Part shown: positions 10,387 through 18,014 of the stretch, one piece after another | Position numbering within the stretch: position 1 is the first letter of the stretch | Layout: each line of letters opens with the position of its first letter | Source: Salinisphaera sp963835375 | Lineage (GTDB): Bacteria; Pseudomonadota; Gammaproteobacteria; Nevskiales; Salinisphaeraceae | DNA length: 64,000 nt | Direction of reading: 5' to 3' | NCBI GenBank assembly: GCA_963835375.1 | Contig: CAWIGB010000038.1 | Span: 381,089-445,088 of the forward strand | Position numbers and translations under genes: made by a program | Notes under the pieces: model-generated | Told to the model about the DNA's origin: nothing | The model's database searches: none | Seen by the model: only the letters and a program-made list of their open reading frames with translations

Positions 10387-11149
10387 ATGAACGACCCCGG
10401 AAATACTCCGATTCGTCGTCGCAAACTATCCGACGAAGTGCTGGAACGCCTGCTGACGCGCATCCGCTCGGGTCATTTCAAGGCCGGCGATCAGCTGCCA
10501 CCCGAGCGCGAATTGATGCGCGAGTACGAAGTCGGCCGGCCGGCGGTGCGGGAGGCCATGCAACAGCTCGCCGCGATGGGCCTGATCGCGATCACGCACG
10601 GCGAACGCGCCCGCGTGACCGAGGTCACGGTGCATTCGATGATCAACCAGTTCGATCGCACCGCGCGCTTTCTGTTGTCCGATTCGGCCGACAATGTCGA
10701 TCATCTCAAGGAAGCGCGCCTGTTTCTCGAGACGGGTCTGGTCCGCATGGCGGCCGAGAAAGCCACGGCCGAAGATATCGACTCGCTGGAGGCGATCATC
10801 GACGAAATGGTCGCCCAGGCCGGCACGCCCGGATTCATTGACGCCGACATGGCGTTTCACAACGCCATCGCCGAGATGTCGGACAACCCGATCTTCGCCG
10901 CAACAACGCGAGCGATGCTGCACTGGCTGAAGGATTACTACATCGGTCTCGTCAGTGCGAAGGGCGCCGAGGATGTATCAGTAAGCGAACATCGACAGCA
11001 TCGCCGCGCGCCTGGCGGAGGGCGATGCCGATGGCGCCGCCGCCGCCATGCACGATCACCTCACGCGGGCCAGCGATCTGTATCGCGCGCGCATGGACGA
11101 AGGCGAGCGCATGATTCGGCTGCCTGAGCCCATTCCTGACGTAAGCTAA
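10387..11149 (+). CDS. GntR/FadR-family transcriptional regulator of sugar locus (frameshifted)
   Basis: The N-terminal winged helix is clear: LSDEVLERLLTRIRSGHFKA, LPPERELMREYEVGRPAVRE, AMQQLAAMGLI. The FCD ligand-binding domain follows. The frame breaks near 10980 (around VSVSEH); the next frame continues as a normal FCD C-terminus (IAARLAEGDADGAAAAMHDH) to a TAA at 11149. Total length is about 253 residues, normal for the FadR subgroup. These proteins are mostly repressors released by a sugar acid or sugar. It lies inside the apiose-type locus and is the natural candidate to bind the three shared TTGGTATRATGA elements. The effector is not known. Confidence 0.85.
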
Positions 11150-11184
11150 AAAAGCCCGGCAGGCGGAGACCGTGCCGGGCTTTT
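11150..11184. terminator. Bidirectional terminator between gntR and apnO
   Basis: An A-run, then the stem GCCCGGCA / TGCCGGGC, then TTTT lie between the ends of two convergent genes. A-run and T-run on the two sides suit termination in both directions. Confidence 0.85.
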
Positions 11185-11199
11185 CTGTCGTCTTGCGAA

Positions 11200-12066
11200 C
11201 TACTCGGCTTCGGGGCGGTTCACGCGGTCGATCTTGAGCATGCGGGCGATGACCTTGTCGAGCTCGCGCTGGTCGAAGATCTTCTGCCAGTCTGGTTTGA
11301 TGATCGCGTCGCGGCCATAGGCCATGGCGACCATGCAGGCATCCGAGAACGGGTTGGTGCTCTTGAAAGCGACGGCCAGTGCGATCTGGATATGGCCGTA
11401 GAGCATGGCCTCGGCTGCGCGGCGGGGCATGCCGGTACGTTCCACCGTCTCGTCCAGCGCTTCCTTCATGAACGTGCCGAGCATGCAGGTCACGGTCTCG
11501 ACTAGCGTCGGTTCCAGGTAGGCCAGCTGGGTGACGGTGACCCAATGCACGGTATCGACCGGGCCGTACATGATGCGAACCACGGGCTCCAGCGCGTCCT
11601 TGTCTGCATCACTGCCGTCGTCGAACGCGGCGGCGACCGACTGCGTGGCCGCGGCGCCGCCGAAGGCGTCAGCGTATTCGGCATCGGTGCGACGCTCGAG
11701 AAACACCGATGGATGACAGGGATGGGCCACGGCGTACTGGATATCGTCGCGCTGATGCAGCACGTTGGCATAGGCCGCGGCCGGATCGAGTGTGAGTAGC
11801 GTCGCGCCGATCCGCATGCGCGGCACCAGATCGCGGCTGACGTCCGCCAGGGCGATATCCGGCACCGCCAGAATCACCAGATCGCACGCAGCGATGACGT
11901 CGTGGATATCGCTGGGCTGACGGCCCTCGGCAGCCAGGCGTTCGCGCCCAGCCGGCGCGTTCTCACAGTAGTGCACCGTATAGTCGGAGCGCGCCAGGTT
12001 CGCGCCGATGCGCATGCCCATCTTGCCGCCGGCGCCGACCAGGGCGAGGGTTTGATAATCGGTCAT
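11200..12066 (-). CDS. apnO: Probable D-apionate oxidoisomerase (phosphogluconate dehydrogenase-like)
   Basis: 288 residues from the ATG at 12066, which overlaps the stop of the upstream gene (ATGA). The N-terminal Rossmann motif is TLALVGAGGKMGMRIGANLA, followed by an acidic residue region that suits NAD. The C-terminal half matches the PGDH_C/semialdehyde-dehydrogenase-like domain (WVTVTQLAYLEPTLVETVTC, AEAMLYGHIQIALAVAFKST). ApnO enzymes of D-apiose pathways have this architecture and convert D-apionate to 3-oxo-isoapionate. The neighbouring OiaC-, ApnL- and ApsD-like genes support the assignment. Without context it would be called only an NAD-dependent phosphogluconate dehydrogenase-like protein. 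It is the last gene of the leftward operon and is followed by a terminator. Confidence 0.68.
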   Translation of the reverse strand: MTDYQTLALVGAGGKMGMRIGANLARSDYTVHYCENAPAGRERLAAEGRQPSDIHDVIAACDLVILAVPDIALADVSRDLVPRMRIGATLLTLDPAAAYANVLHQRDDIQYAVAHPCHPSVFLERRTDAEYADAFGGAAATQSVAAAFDDGSDADKDALEPVVRIMYGPVDTVHWVTVTQLAYLEPTLVETVTCMLGTFMKEALDETVERTGMPRRAAEAMLYGHIQIALAVAFKSTNPFSDACMVAMAYGRDAIIKPDWQKIFDQRELDKVIARMLKIDRVNRPEAE

Positions 12067-12863
12067 GATTGAAGACTCCTGAGAATATCCATGCTGTGCC
12101 GGGTCCAGGCCGCCTCGACGGCGGCCGTGGTCCCGGTGTTGTCCTGCCAGTCGAGCCAGTGTTCGACGATGCAACTGATATGGCGTTCGCCTGGCGCCAC
12201 GCGGGCGAGCATGTCGTCCAGATCGAGCAGCCCCTCGCCGAGCGGACAGCCGAGAAGGCGAAAGCCCACCCAACCGTCGGCCCGCGTGAACTTGAAGTCC
12301 TTGATATGGAGGTTCTTGACGTAGGGCGCCGTGCGTTCGATGACCGAGGTGGGCATTTCGAGCGCGGCCACACAATTGCCGGGGTCGAGGCAGATGCCCA
12401 CGTAGGGGCTATCGAGCGCGGCGACGGTCGCCACCAGCGTATCCACAGGGACCTGTTCGTAGGTTTCCAGCGCCAGGGTCACGTCCTGGCGTTCGAGCCG
12501 GGGAATGAAGGCGCGCAGCCAGGCTTCGGCCTGATCCGGAGAGGGTCGGGTTTCGGCGTCGTTGAACATGGAACGCAGCACGCGCACATCCAGTCGCGCC
12601 GCAATATCCAGATAACGCGCGAGTTTGGTCGGCCCGATGCCGCGCGTGCCAAGTTCCAGCGTCAGATTGCGCTGCGCGGCGTGGTCCGCGAGATTGTCGA
12701 GTTCTGTGTCGGAGTACGCCGCGATGGCAGGGTAGTCGCAGATCTGGAACACGCCGCCGCCGAGGGCGACGGTTTCATCCATCATGTCGACCAGCGTCAT
12801 GGGCGATGCCATGCGTTGTGATCCGCGCCAGATGAAGGCGTAGGTGCTCAGTCCGATATCCAT
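12063..12863 (-). CDS. oiaC: Probable 3-oxo-isoapionate decarboxylase (xylose isomerase-like TIM barrel)
   Basis: 266 residues from the ATG at 12863; an upstream extension lacks family sequence. It begins MDIGLSTYAFIWRGS and carries TIM-barrel metal-site features: ALETYEQVPVDTLV (Glu), GICLDPGNCVAAL (Asp), KNLHIKDFKF (His) and a late ISCIVEHWLDW. Such proteins are usually labelled sugar phosphate isomerase/epimerase. In D-apiose pathways the OiaC decarboxylase of this fold turns 3-oxo-isoapionate into L-erythrulose and CO2. The overlap with apnO and the nearby apnL support this function. Another epimerase activity on a sugar acid remains possible. Confidence 0.65.
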   Translation of the reverse strand: MDIGLSTYAFIWRGSQRMASPMTLVDMMDETVALGGGVFQICDYPAIAAYSDTELDNLADHAAQRNLTLELGTRGIGPTKLARYLDIAARLDVRVLRSMFNDAETRPSPDQAEAWLRAFIPRLERQDVTLALETYEQVPVDTLVATVAALDSPYVGICLDPGNCVAALEMPTSVIERTAPYVKNLHIKDFKFTRADGWVGFRLLGCPLGEGLLDLDDMLARVAPGERHISCIVEHWLDWQDNTGTTAAVEAAWTRHSMDILRSLQS

Positions 12864-12882
12864 GGCAGCTCGTTGCGAATGA

Positions 12883-13264
12883 TCAGTTGGCACGCGCGGA
12901 GGCAGTGGGCGCGGCATGCGTTGTTTTGGCCTCGGGCGGGGGCACGCAGAACATCAGGCGCGCTGGTCCCGGCATATGGGAGCCCGCCGCGAGCAGCGGT
13001 GCAACGCAGCCGACCACTCACGTAGCCCGAAGAAAAGCTGCCGATATTGTCCAGTGTGTTGACGATAGTCAGCCCCACCGCGGTGGCCGAGCCCGAAAGA
13101 TCCTGTGTCGGCAAGGTCCGGAAATTTGGCGTGGCTGCGAAGGAAGTCGCGAAACGGTCACGCGGATTCACGAAGCCTGCCCATGCCGTGAACGGCATCA
13201 GTAGCCGGGCGACCTTTTGGATGGTGCGCTGTTCCAGTGTCCTGGCGTCGGTCGTGTCGGCCAT
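12883..13264 (-). pseudogene. Decayed MFS sugar-acid transporter remnant
   Basis: The start at 13264 gives RTLEQRTIQKVARLLMPF, the usual N-terminus of anion:cation symporter-type MFS carriers. The reading soon jumps to SGSATAVGLTIVNTLDNIGS, a segment normally found near the C-terminus (around helix 11). After a further frame change the tail ends at a TGA at 12883. About two thirds of a normal 430-residue carrier is missing, so this is a true internal deletion, not a single-base error. It occupies the first position of the leftward operon with oiaC and apnO and follows the shared promoter element. It was probably the original uptake system, made redundant by the ABC importer. Confidence 0.75.
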
Positions 13265-13309
13265 GGCTTATCGACTCGGGCTACCCGGCCACAAGGGCCG
13301 TGAGTTATT

Positions 13310-13329
13310 TTGGTATGATGAGTATACCA
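13310..13329. promoter_or_regulatory. Palindromic operator with extended -10 promoters
   Basis: TTGGTATGATGAGTATACC holds an inverted repeat TGGTAT (13311-13316) / ATACCA (13324-13329) with a 7-base spacer. Read leftward it contains the extended -10 TGG-TATACT, well placed to drive the MFS remnant-oiaC-apnO unit that starts at 13264. Read rightward it shares TTGGTATGATGA with the sites at 5793 and 15350. It is a candidate binding site of the GntR regulator at 10387. Confidence 0.65.
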
Positions 13330-13349
13330 TAAAGATGGAGCAATTCGGC

Positions 13350-15282
13350 TTAAGTCGAATGCACGAGCGGTTCGGCGAGGGCGATCTCCAGGCGAGCGGT
13401 GGCATACGGGGCAAGTGTCAGCGGCGACTCGTTCCAGGACGAGAGTCGATCGAGCCGCCAGTCGCGCAGCGCCGACGCGCTCGAATCGGCATGCTCGTCC
13501 AGTACGGCGGCACAGCGCGTGCCGGCGACGGTGACCGCGCACGGTTCGTCGGTGACGTTGGCCAGCCAGAATTCGCCGCGCTCGTCGTCGGTTTGCCAAC
13601 CGAGGGCCGCCAAGCCCTTCACGGGTTCGGTCACGCCGATCGCAGGCCGGCCGGCGCCGGCATTCAGGCCGCGCAGGGCATCGAAAATGGGGTAGCGCGC
13701 TGTCGGTCCCGCGATTGGAAACGGATGGCCGATCGACGACAACGTGAGCGCGTCGACACGCCCGATCGACTTGCCTAGATACCCGAGTGACCAGGCAGCT
13801 GCGAACAGGGCGTGTTGTCGCGGGTCGTTGTCACTGAGCGTGACGCGTTCGCGGTTCGCGTTCGGGGTGAGCGACATGGCCGTAAGGGTTCGTCCAGGCG
13901 CCGACCGCGCTGGTCGTCATCCGGTAGGGCCGGCCCGGCGCGATCGCGCGCGCCGATTCGAAGATGAAGGGCAGGCTTTCCAGCGTTTCCATCACCGACA
14001 CGTCGTCAGCCGCATGCACGATCGGCGAGGTCGCATGGGTCAGAAAATCGATCGTCGACGGGTTCGGTCGACAACGATTGAGCTCGGTGAAATAAGTGGG
14101 AAAGCCGCCGCCGATCAGAAGGTTTGGCCAGTATTGCCGGGCTTGTTTGATCAGTTGGGCCGGCGTGGTCGTGCTCGGCCATTCGCCATCCGGCTGATAG
14201 CTGTTGAGATACGCCGCCGGTGTGAGCAATGCGCCCGAAATGCCCTTGGCTTCGGTCCGCAGTATCTCGGCCAGTCGTGCGAGCCCGAGCTTCGGCGCAT
14301 CGTCGTCGCAGATCAGATACAACCACAATGGGGACTCACGCGGCCGGAGGAGCGCGAGCAAGCGCGCGAGCGTGTCGAGTTCATCGTCAATCCGAATATC
14401 GACGAGTAGATCGACATGGCCCGGTCCGAGCGCATCGAGTTGGGCTGCGAGCGTGTCGTTACCTGGGGCATGTGCGGCCCATAGCCCGACGCCGAGATTC
14501 GGCACATGGGTTTCGAGCAAGCGCGGCGTGATGGCGATATGCTTCATTGCAGTGCTCTCTCTGCGTTAGGCCATTGCAGTCGCACCCGCTGTGAGACTGT
14601 TTCGCCGGCTTCGATGCGGTACGGCGAGGGCAGGGCAAGCGGGCGGTTGTAGATCTTGAACGACGCATCCGACCAGTTGCGCTGGTCCTCCATCTCGAAT
14701 ACGTCTCCTTCGAAGTACAGGTCGATGGTCCGCTGCCGCGTCGGCGCAAACGAAAGCCCCCGGATATCGAAAAATGGTTGGCCCGGGCTGATATGGCGTG
14801 GGAAATAGCCCGTCTCGTCATGCCCGTCGGAATGCGTCGACCTCGACCGCATTGCCGACCACGCCGACCAGCGGCAGCAGCACGCTCAGGCCACTGCGAC
14901 AGGTCACGAAGCGTTCGCAGGCGGTCATGGATAGGCGTACGTCCAGCCCTGCTTCGTCGATTCGGGTATGCAGTTCGAGCGAGAGCGGCGATTCATCGGG
15001 GCCATCGCTGTCAGGCGAGACCCGAGCGCGGTAGATGAACTCGATCGCGTCGCCGCTCGGATGCGTTGCATCCATTTCGGCGAGGAGCGCATACGTACCC
15101 CAGTTGTCATCGCGAATCACGGCGCCGATGCCGCGCAGCACTTCGACGCCGTCGACCGAAAGATGGCGAATGGCGCCGCTCTGCCACGTGAAGCGTACGG
15201 GACCCGCCACATGGTGCGCGCGCGCGGGTTCGAGGTTCGGCGTGCCGACACGCCGAACCCGCGCGCCTTCGGAAACAGACAT
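13350..15282 (-). CDS. apnL: Probable D-apionate lactonase (broken into four frames)
   Basis: Start ATG at 15282 (MSVSEGARVRRVGTPNLEPA), preceded by a GGAG. Four consecutive minus-strand pieces with no gap in homology make one protein of about 640 residues. They are an N-terminal sugar-binding-like beta domain, a middle TIM-barrel-like domain (from 14547, MKHIAITPRLLETHVPNLGV) and a C-terminal beta domain. Breaks lie near 14840, 14545 and 13880. The last fits one inserted C (GGCATG read as GGCCATG). The 14545 junction is an ATGA overlap, so a real two-gene split there is possible. Three-domain proteins of this kind hydrolyse D-apionolactone in apiose pathways. The call rests on my recollection of the family's domain order plus the adjacent ApsD-, ApnO- and OiaC-like genes. 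Confidence 0.6.
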
Positions 15283-15349
15283 GAAGGGCTCCGGCTGATT
15301 GATCGTGAAACTCACGATACGGGCTGCGATGCGTGTCGGCACTGCTTCA

Positions 15350-15368
15350 TTGGTATGATGACATAATC
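15350..15368. promoter_or_regulatory. Shared operator/promoter between divergent apnL and apsD
   Basis: TTGGTATGATGACATAATC includes an extended -10 (TGG-TATGAT, 15352-15359) facing apsD. It matches the element at 5793 in 17 of 19 positions. It lies in the short gap between divergent apnL and apsD, so one bound regulator could control both. Confidence 0.62.
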
Positions 15369-15421
15369 TCTTCGCGATGACGTATATTCGCTCCACCGAT
15401 CATCGGCCGCCGGACATTGCC

Positions 15422-16483
15422 ATGAATGACGCTCAATATTCGAACGACACGACGGTGCTGCGAGGCGCACTGGTTGGCTGCGGTTTCTTCGCGGCCAATC
15501 AGATGCGGGCCTGGCAGGACCTTCCCGGGGCCGAGATTGTCGCCCTGTGCGATCGCGACGCCGGACGGCTGTCGGCTTTCGGCGACACCTTCGGCATCGA
15601 GCATCGCTTCGACGATATCGAAACGCTGCTGACACAAATGGCGGTGGATTTCGTCGATATCGCCGCGCCCACGCCCGCCCATGAGATGTTGGTGACCGCC
15701 GCCGCGCGCTACGGCGCCGACGTCATCTGTCAGAAGCCGTTCGCCGGATCGCTGGAAACCGCCCGCCGACTGATCGAAACCTGCCGCGAGCGCGGTGTCT
15801 CGCTGACCGTGCACGAGAACTTTCGCTGGCAGCACGCGGTGCGCCGGGTGGCCGAGCTGATCGCCCAGGGGCGCATTGGCCGGCCGTTCTTCGGCCGCAT
15901 CAGTTATCGTAGCGGATTCGACGTATTCGCCAACCAGCCCTATCTGGCCGACTTACCGCGTTTCATCATCCAGGATCTCGGCATTCACACGCTCGACATG
16001 GCGCGAGCCTTGTTCGGAGATGTCGAGCGCCTGTCCTGTGAAACCGGACGCGTGAATCTGAAAATCCGGGGCGAAGACACCGCGACAATGATGCTGCGAC
16101 ACGAGTGCGGCTGTGTGTCGGTGGTCGATTGCAGCTACGCCACCACACTCGCCAACGATCCCTTCCCGCAGAGCCTGATCGAAGTCGATGGCGATCGCGG
16201 TTCGCTGCGCTTATCCGCCAACTTTCGACTCACAATCCATGCGCCCGACGGCGGCGCGACGATCGAGGACGTAACGCCCCACTGGCCGAGCTGGAGCGAA
16301 GCGCCATGGCGCGTCATTCAGCAGAGCGTGCTCGCCCTACAGGAAGATTGGATCGACCGGTGCCGTAGTGGCGGCGAGGCGCCAACCTGCGGGCGCGACA
16401 ATTTCAATACCTTGGCGCTGGTTGATGCGGCCTATCGGTCGGCGGACGAAGAGGCGGTAGTCGTACCGGCGCGTTGGCAATGA
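15422..16483 (+). CDS. apsD: Probable D-apiose dehydrogenase (Gfo/Idh/MocA family)
   Basis: 353 residues from the ATG at 15422. An ATG at 15377 is also in frame but lies only about 17 bases after the -10 and adds no family sequence. The Rossmann motif is LRGALVGCGFFAANQMRAW. The Gfo/Idh signature is DVICQKPFAGSLETARRLIE, and the catalytic-type region is RFIIQDLGIHTLDMARALFG, with Asp and His. ApsD is an NAD-dependent Gfo/Idh enzyme oxidising D-apiose to D-apionolactone, and the N-terminal GCGFFA-N motif fits my recollection of that subgroup. The substrate call depends on context. A terminator hairpin follows at 16534. Confidence 0.68.
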   Translation: MNDAQYSNDTTVLRGALVGCGFFAANQMRAWQDLPGAEIVALCDRDAGRLSAFGDTFGIEHRFDDIETLLTQMAVDFVDIAAPTPAHEMLVTAAARYGADVICQKPFAGSLETARRLIETCRERGVSLTVHENFRWQHAVRRVAELIAQGRIGRPFFGRISYRSGFDVFANQPYLADLPRFIIQDLGIHTLDMARALFGDVERLSCETGRVNLKIRGEDTATMMLRHECGCVSVVDCSYATTLANDPFPQSLIEVDGDRGSLRLSANFRLTIHAPDGGATIEDVTPHWPSWSEAPWRVIQQSVLALQEDWIDRCRSGGEAPTCGRDNFNTLALVDAAYRSADEEAVVVPARWQ

Positions 16484-16533
16484 GGCGTTGAACGGATGGC
16501 TGCCAGAGTCGACCGGCGAGCGCTGCGCAAGCG

Positions 16534-16566
16534 AAAAGCTCCTGAGTCATGGACTCGAGGGCTTTT
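16534..16566 (+). terminator. Terminator after apsD
   Basis: AAAAGC...GCTTTT arms enclose CCTGAGTC / GACTCGAGG with one bulged base, ending in TTTT. It lies 50 bases after the apsD stop. Confidence 0.65.
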
Positions 16567-16935
16567 CTATGGCGCGGGGAAGACGAGACGTCCACGCGAC
16601 CTCGGGCCACATATAAGTGCGGCGATCTGACCTATTTCGATAGGTCGTTCCCTGCCTGCGACAACTACTTCAAGCGCGTGAGCAACGCCGCACTGCGCGA
16701 CCCACGGCGGCAGAAGTTCGCCACCGGTAGTCTGTGGGAGCTCACTCAGCAGTTCTTCGGTAGCTATGCCGACATCAGTGCATTGCTTATTGAACGAGAT
16801 CGCCCTGCTGCGGCGGCCGACGGCCAGTGCCGGCGGCTATGGCACGCGCAAAGATGGTGCGGCATTGGACGTAGAGGCTGCGACGAGCATCCGCGACAAT
16901 CATGATCGGGCCGTGCATCTATTGTATCGCCGAGT
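16567..16935. other. Region without a convincing gene
   Basis: A rightward open frame covers 16549-16905 and starts inside the terminator. Its product (for example CGDLTYFDRSFPACDNYF) matches no family I recognise, there is no ribosome site, and the codon pattern changes along it. It may be a remnant of a lost gene. I see nothing else here. Confidence 0.5.
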
Positions 16936-17112
16936 TCACACGAACAGTAGCGCCCAGGCGACCGTGAACAGATCGCGGTGATCTTGGCGCGCGGCGCCAT
17001 TGAAGATCCCGATGAACGTCAACGCGACAAATACCCCGATATAGGCCATCGCTCCGAACTCGAGCCGGTGGCCGCTGAGCCAGCGCTGGGCGGCGTTGAC
17101 CGCATGAAGCAT
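16936..17112 (-). CDS. Small hypothetical membrane protein
   Basis: 58 residues from the ATG at 17112, with an AGGA eight bases upstream. The sequence has a basic N-terminal helix (MLHAVNAAQRWLSGHRLEFG), one clear membrane segment (AMAYIGVFVALTFIGIF) and a hydrophobic C-terminus (DLFTVAWALLFV). I do not recognise the family. It follows the lipoprotein gene at 17170-17373 on the same strand and may share its transcript. Coding status is plausible but unproven. Confidence 0.4.
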   Translation of the reverse strand: MLHAVNAAQRWLSGHRLEFGAMAYIGVFVALTFIGIFNGAARQDHRDLFTVAWALLFV

Positions 17113-17169
17113 GGGCAACGTCCTAGATTTGGTCAGGAGCGCTTGGCCAGCCGGACCGCATCCGCTCTG

Positions 17170-17373
17170 CTATGCGCCCAGCCTTGACGATTCATACAGC
17201 GTAGGAACATCCTGCGTTTGTCGGCCTTCGTGGTGGCGCGACACTTTGCTACTGTCGTACGCGATGCGCCGCTCGGCCTGATCCCTGGATTTGAACTTGG
17301 CGTTATACCAAGAGCCTGAATTGCAGCCGGCGAGCATCAGCCCGATGAGCGCCGCGATCAATATCCCCCGCAT
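17170..17373 (-). CDS. Small hypothetical lipoprotein
   Basis: 67 residues from the ATG at 17373, preceded by a GGGGGGAC ribosome site; a longer in-frame start lacks one. MRGILIAALIGLMLAGCNSG is a lipoprotein signal with lipobox LAGC, so the mature protein would be 51 residues anchored by its N-terminal Cys. Asn follows Cys at +2, which does not signal inner-membrane retention, so outer-membrane sorting is likely. The rest is polar and charged with no known domain. Function unknown. Confidence 0.65.
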   Translation of the reverse strand: MRGILIAALIGLMLAGCNSGSWYNAKFKSRDQAERRIAYDSSKVSRHHEGRQTQDVPTLYESSRLGA

Positions 17374-17512
17374 GTCCCCCCCGCATTTGAGTCTAGTCTC
17401 AGCATGCGGCATGCAGGGTTGCAATAGCGACCAATTTTAGGAAAGGCATCATCACCACGGTTGGAATGGCGCCCGTCAGAAATCGCTAGGGCGTCATATT
17501 CACGTCACATAT

Positions 17513-17539
17513 AAAAAAGCCCCTGTAAAAAACAGGGGC
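17513..17539 (-). terminator. Terminator downstream of tRNA-Thr
   Basis: Stem GCCCCTGT / ACAGGGGC with a 5-base A loop. On the minus strand it is followed by six T residues, 14 bases beyond the tRNA 3' end. Confidence 0.85.
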
Positions 17540-17552
17540 CTCGATCGGAATA

Positions 17553-17628
17553 TGGTGCCGGGAAGAGGAATCGAACCTCCGACCTACTAATTACGAATCA
17601 GTTGCTCTACCGACTGAGCTACCCCGGC
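17553..17628 (-). tRNA. tRNA-Thr (anticodon CGU)
   Basis: 76 nt cloverleaf on the minus strand with CCA encoded. The acceptor arm is GCCGGGG pairing with TCCCGGC, the D arm contains AGCTCAGTCGGTAGAGC, and the T arm is GGAGGTTCGATTCCTC. The anticodon stem ACTGA / TTAGT encloses loop TTCGTAA, giving anticodon CGU, which reads ACG threonine codons. Confidence 0.95.
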
Positions 17629-17646
17629 GAAACTTGCGAGGCGCGG

Positions 17647-17675
17647 AGTATAAAGAAAGCGCGCGAATCGGACAA
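17647..17675 (-). promoter_or_regulatory. Sigma70 promoter of tRNA-Thr
   Basis: On the minus strand TTGTCC (17670-17675), exactly 17 bases, then TATACT (17647-17652). The predicted start falls about ten bases before the mature tRNA 5' end. Confidence 0.7.
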
Positions 17676-17841
17676 CGGCTGCTCTGCGGGCTGCTGGGCG
17701 ATGGAACCGTGACCACGGGAAAGCGCTGGCAGCAAGGGTTGCATGCCGGCATACTGCGCCTCGAAAATACCGCAGTGATGCGCTGGCTGGCCCGCGAATG
17801 CGCGGGTCACCGGCGATTAAGCCAACGGGCCATAGATTTCA

Positions 17842-17931
17842 GGAGAGGTGGCAGAGCGGTTGAATGCACCGGTCTTGAAAACCGGCAGGGGTGCAAGCCC
17901 CTCGTGGGTTCGAATCCCACCCTCTCCGCCA
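17842..17931 (+). tRNA. tRNA-Ser (anticodon UGA)
   Basis: 90 nt class II tRNA with CCA encoded. The acceptor arm is GGAGAGG / CCTCTCC, and the anticodon loop CTTGAAA within CGGT...ACCG gives anticodon TGA (UCA codons). A long variable arm (CAGGGGTGCAAGCCCCTC) precedes the T arm GTGGGTTCGAATCCCAC. The aldolase gene starts 83 bases downstream with no terminator between, so read-through is possible. Confidence 0.95.
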
Positions 17932-18014
17932 TACAGAAAATTGCGCGTATTCGGGGCGCGGCCGGGAGCGCGCCGCGTCACCACCGTTATCACTACTATG
18001 GAGGAGAGAGCGCA

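Noticed and set aside
16549..16905. 118-residue rightward open frame
   Set aside because: Begins inside a terminator hairpin, lacks a ribosome site and matches no family; kept only as a region note.
17541..17940. Genomic island attachment site at the tRNA-Thr/tRNA-Ser pair
   Set aside because: No integrase, no duplicated tRNA 3' end and no direct repeats were seen.
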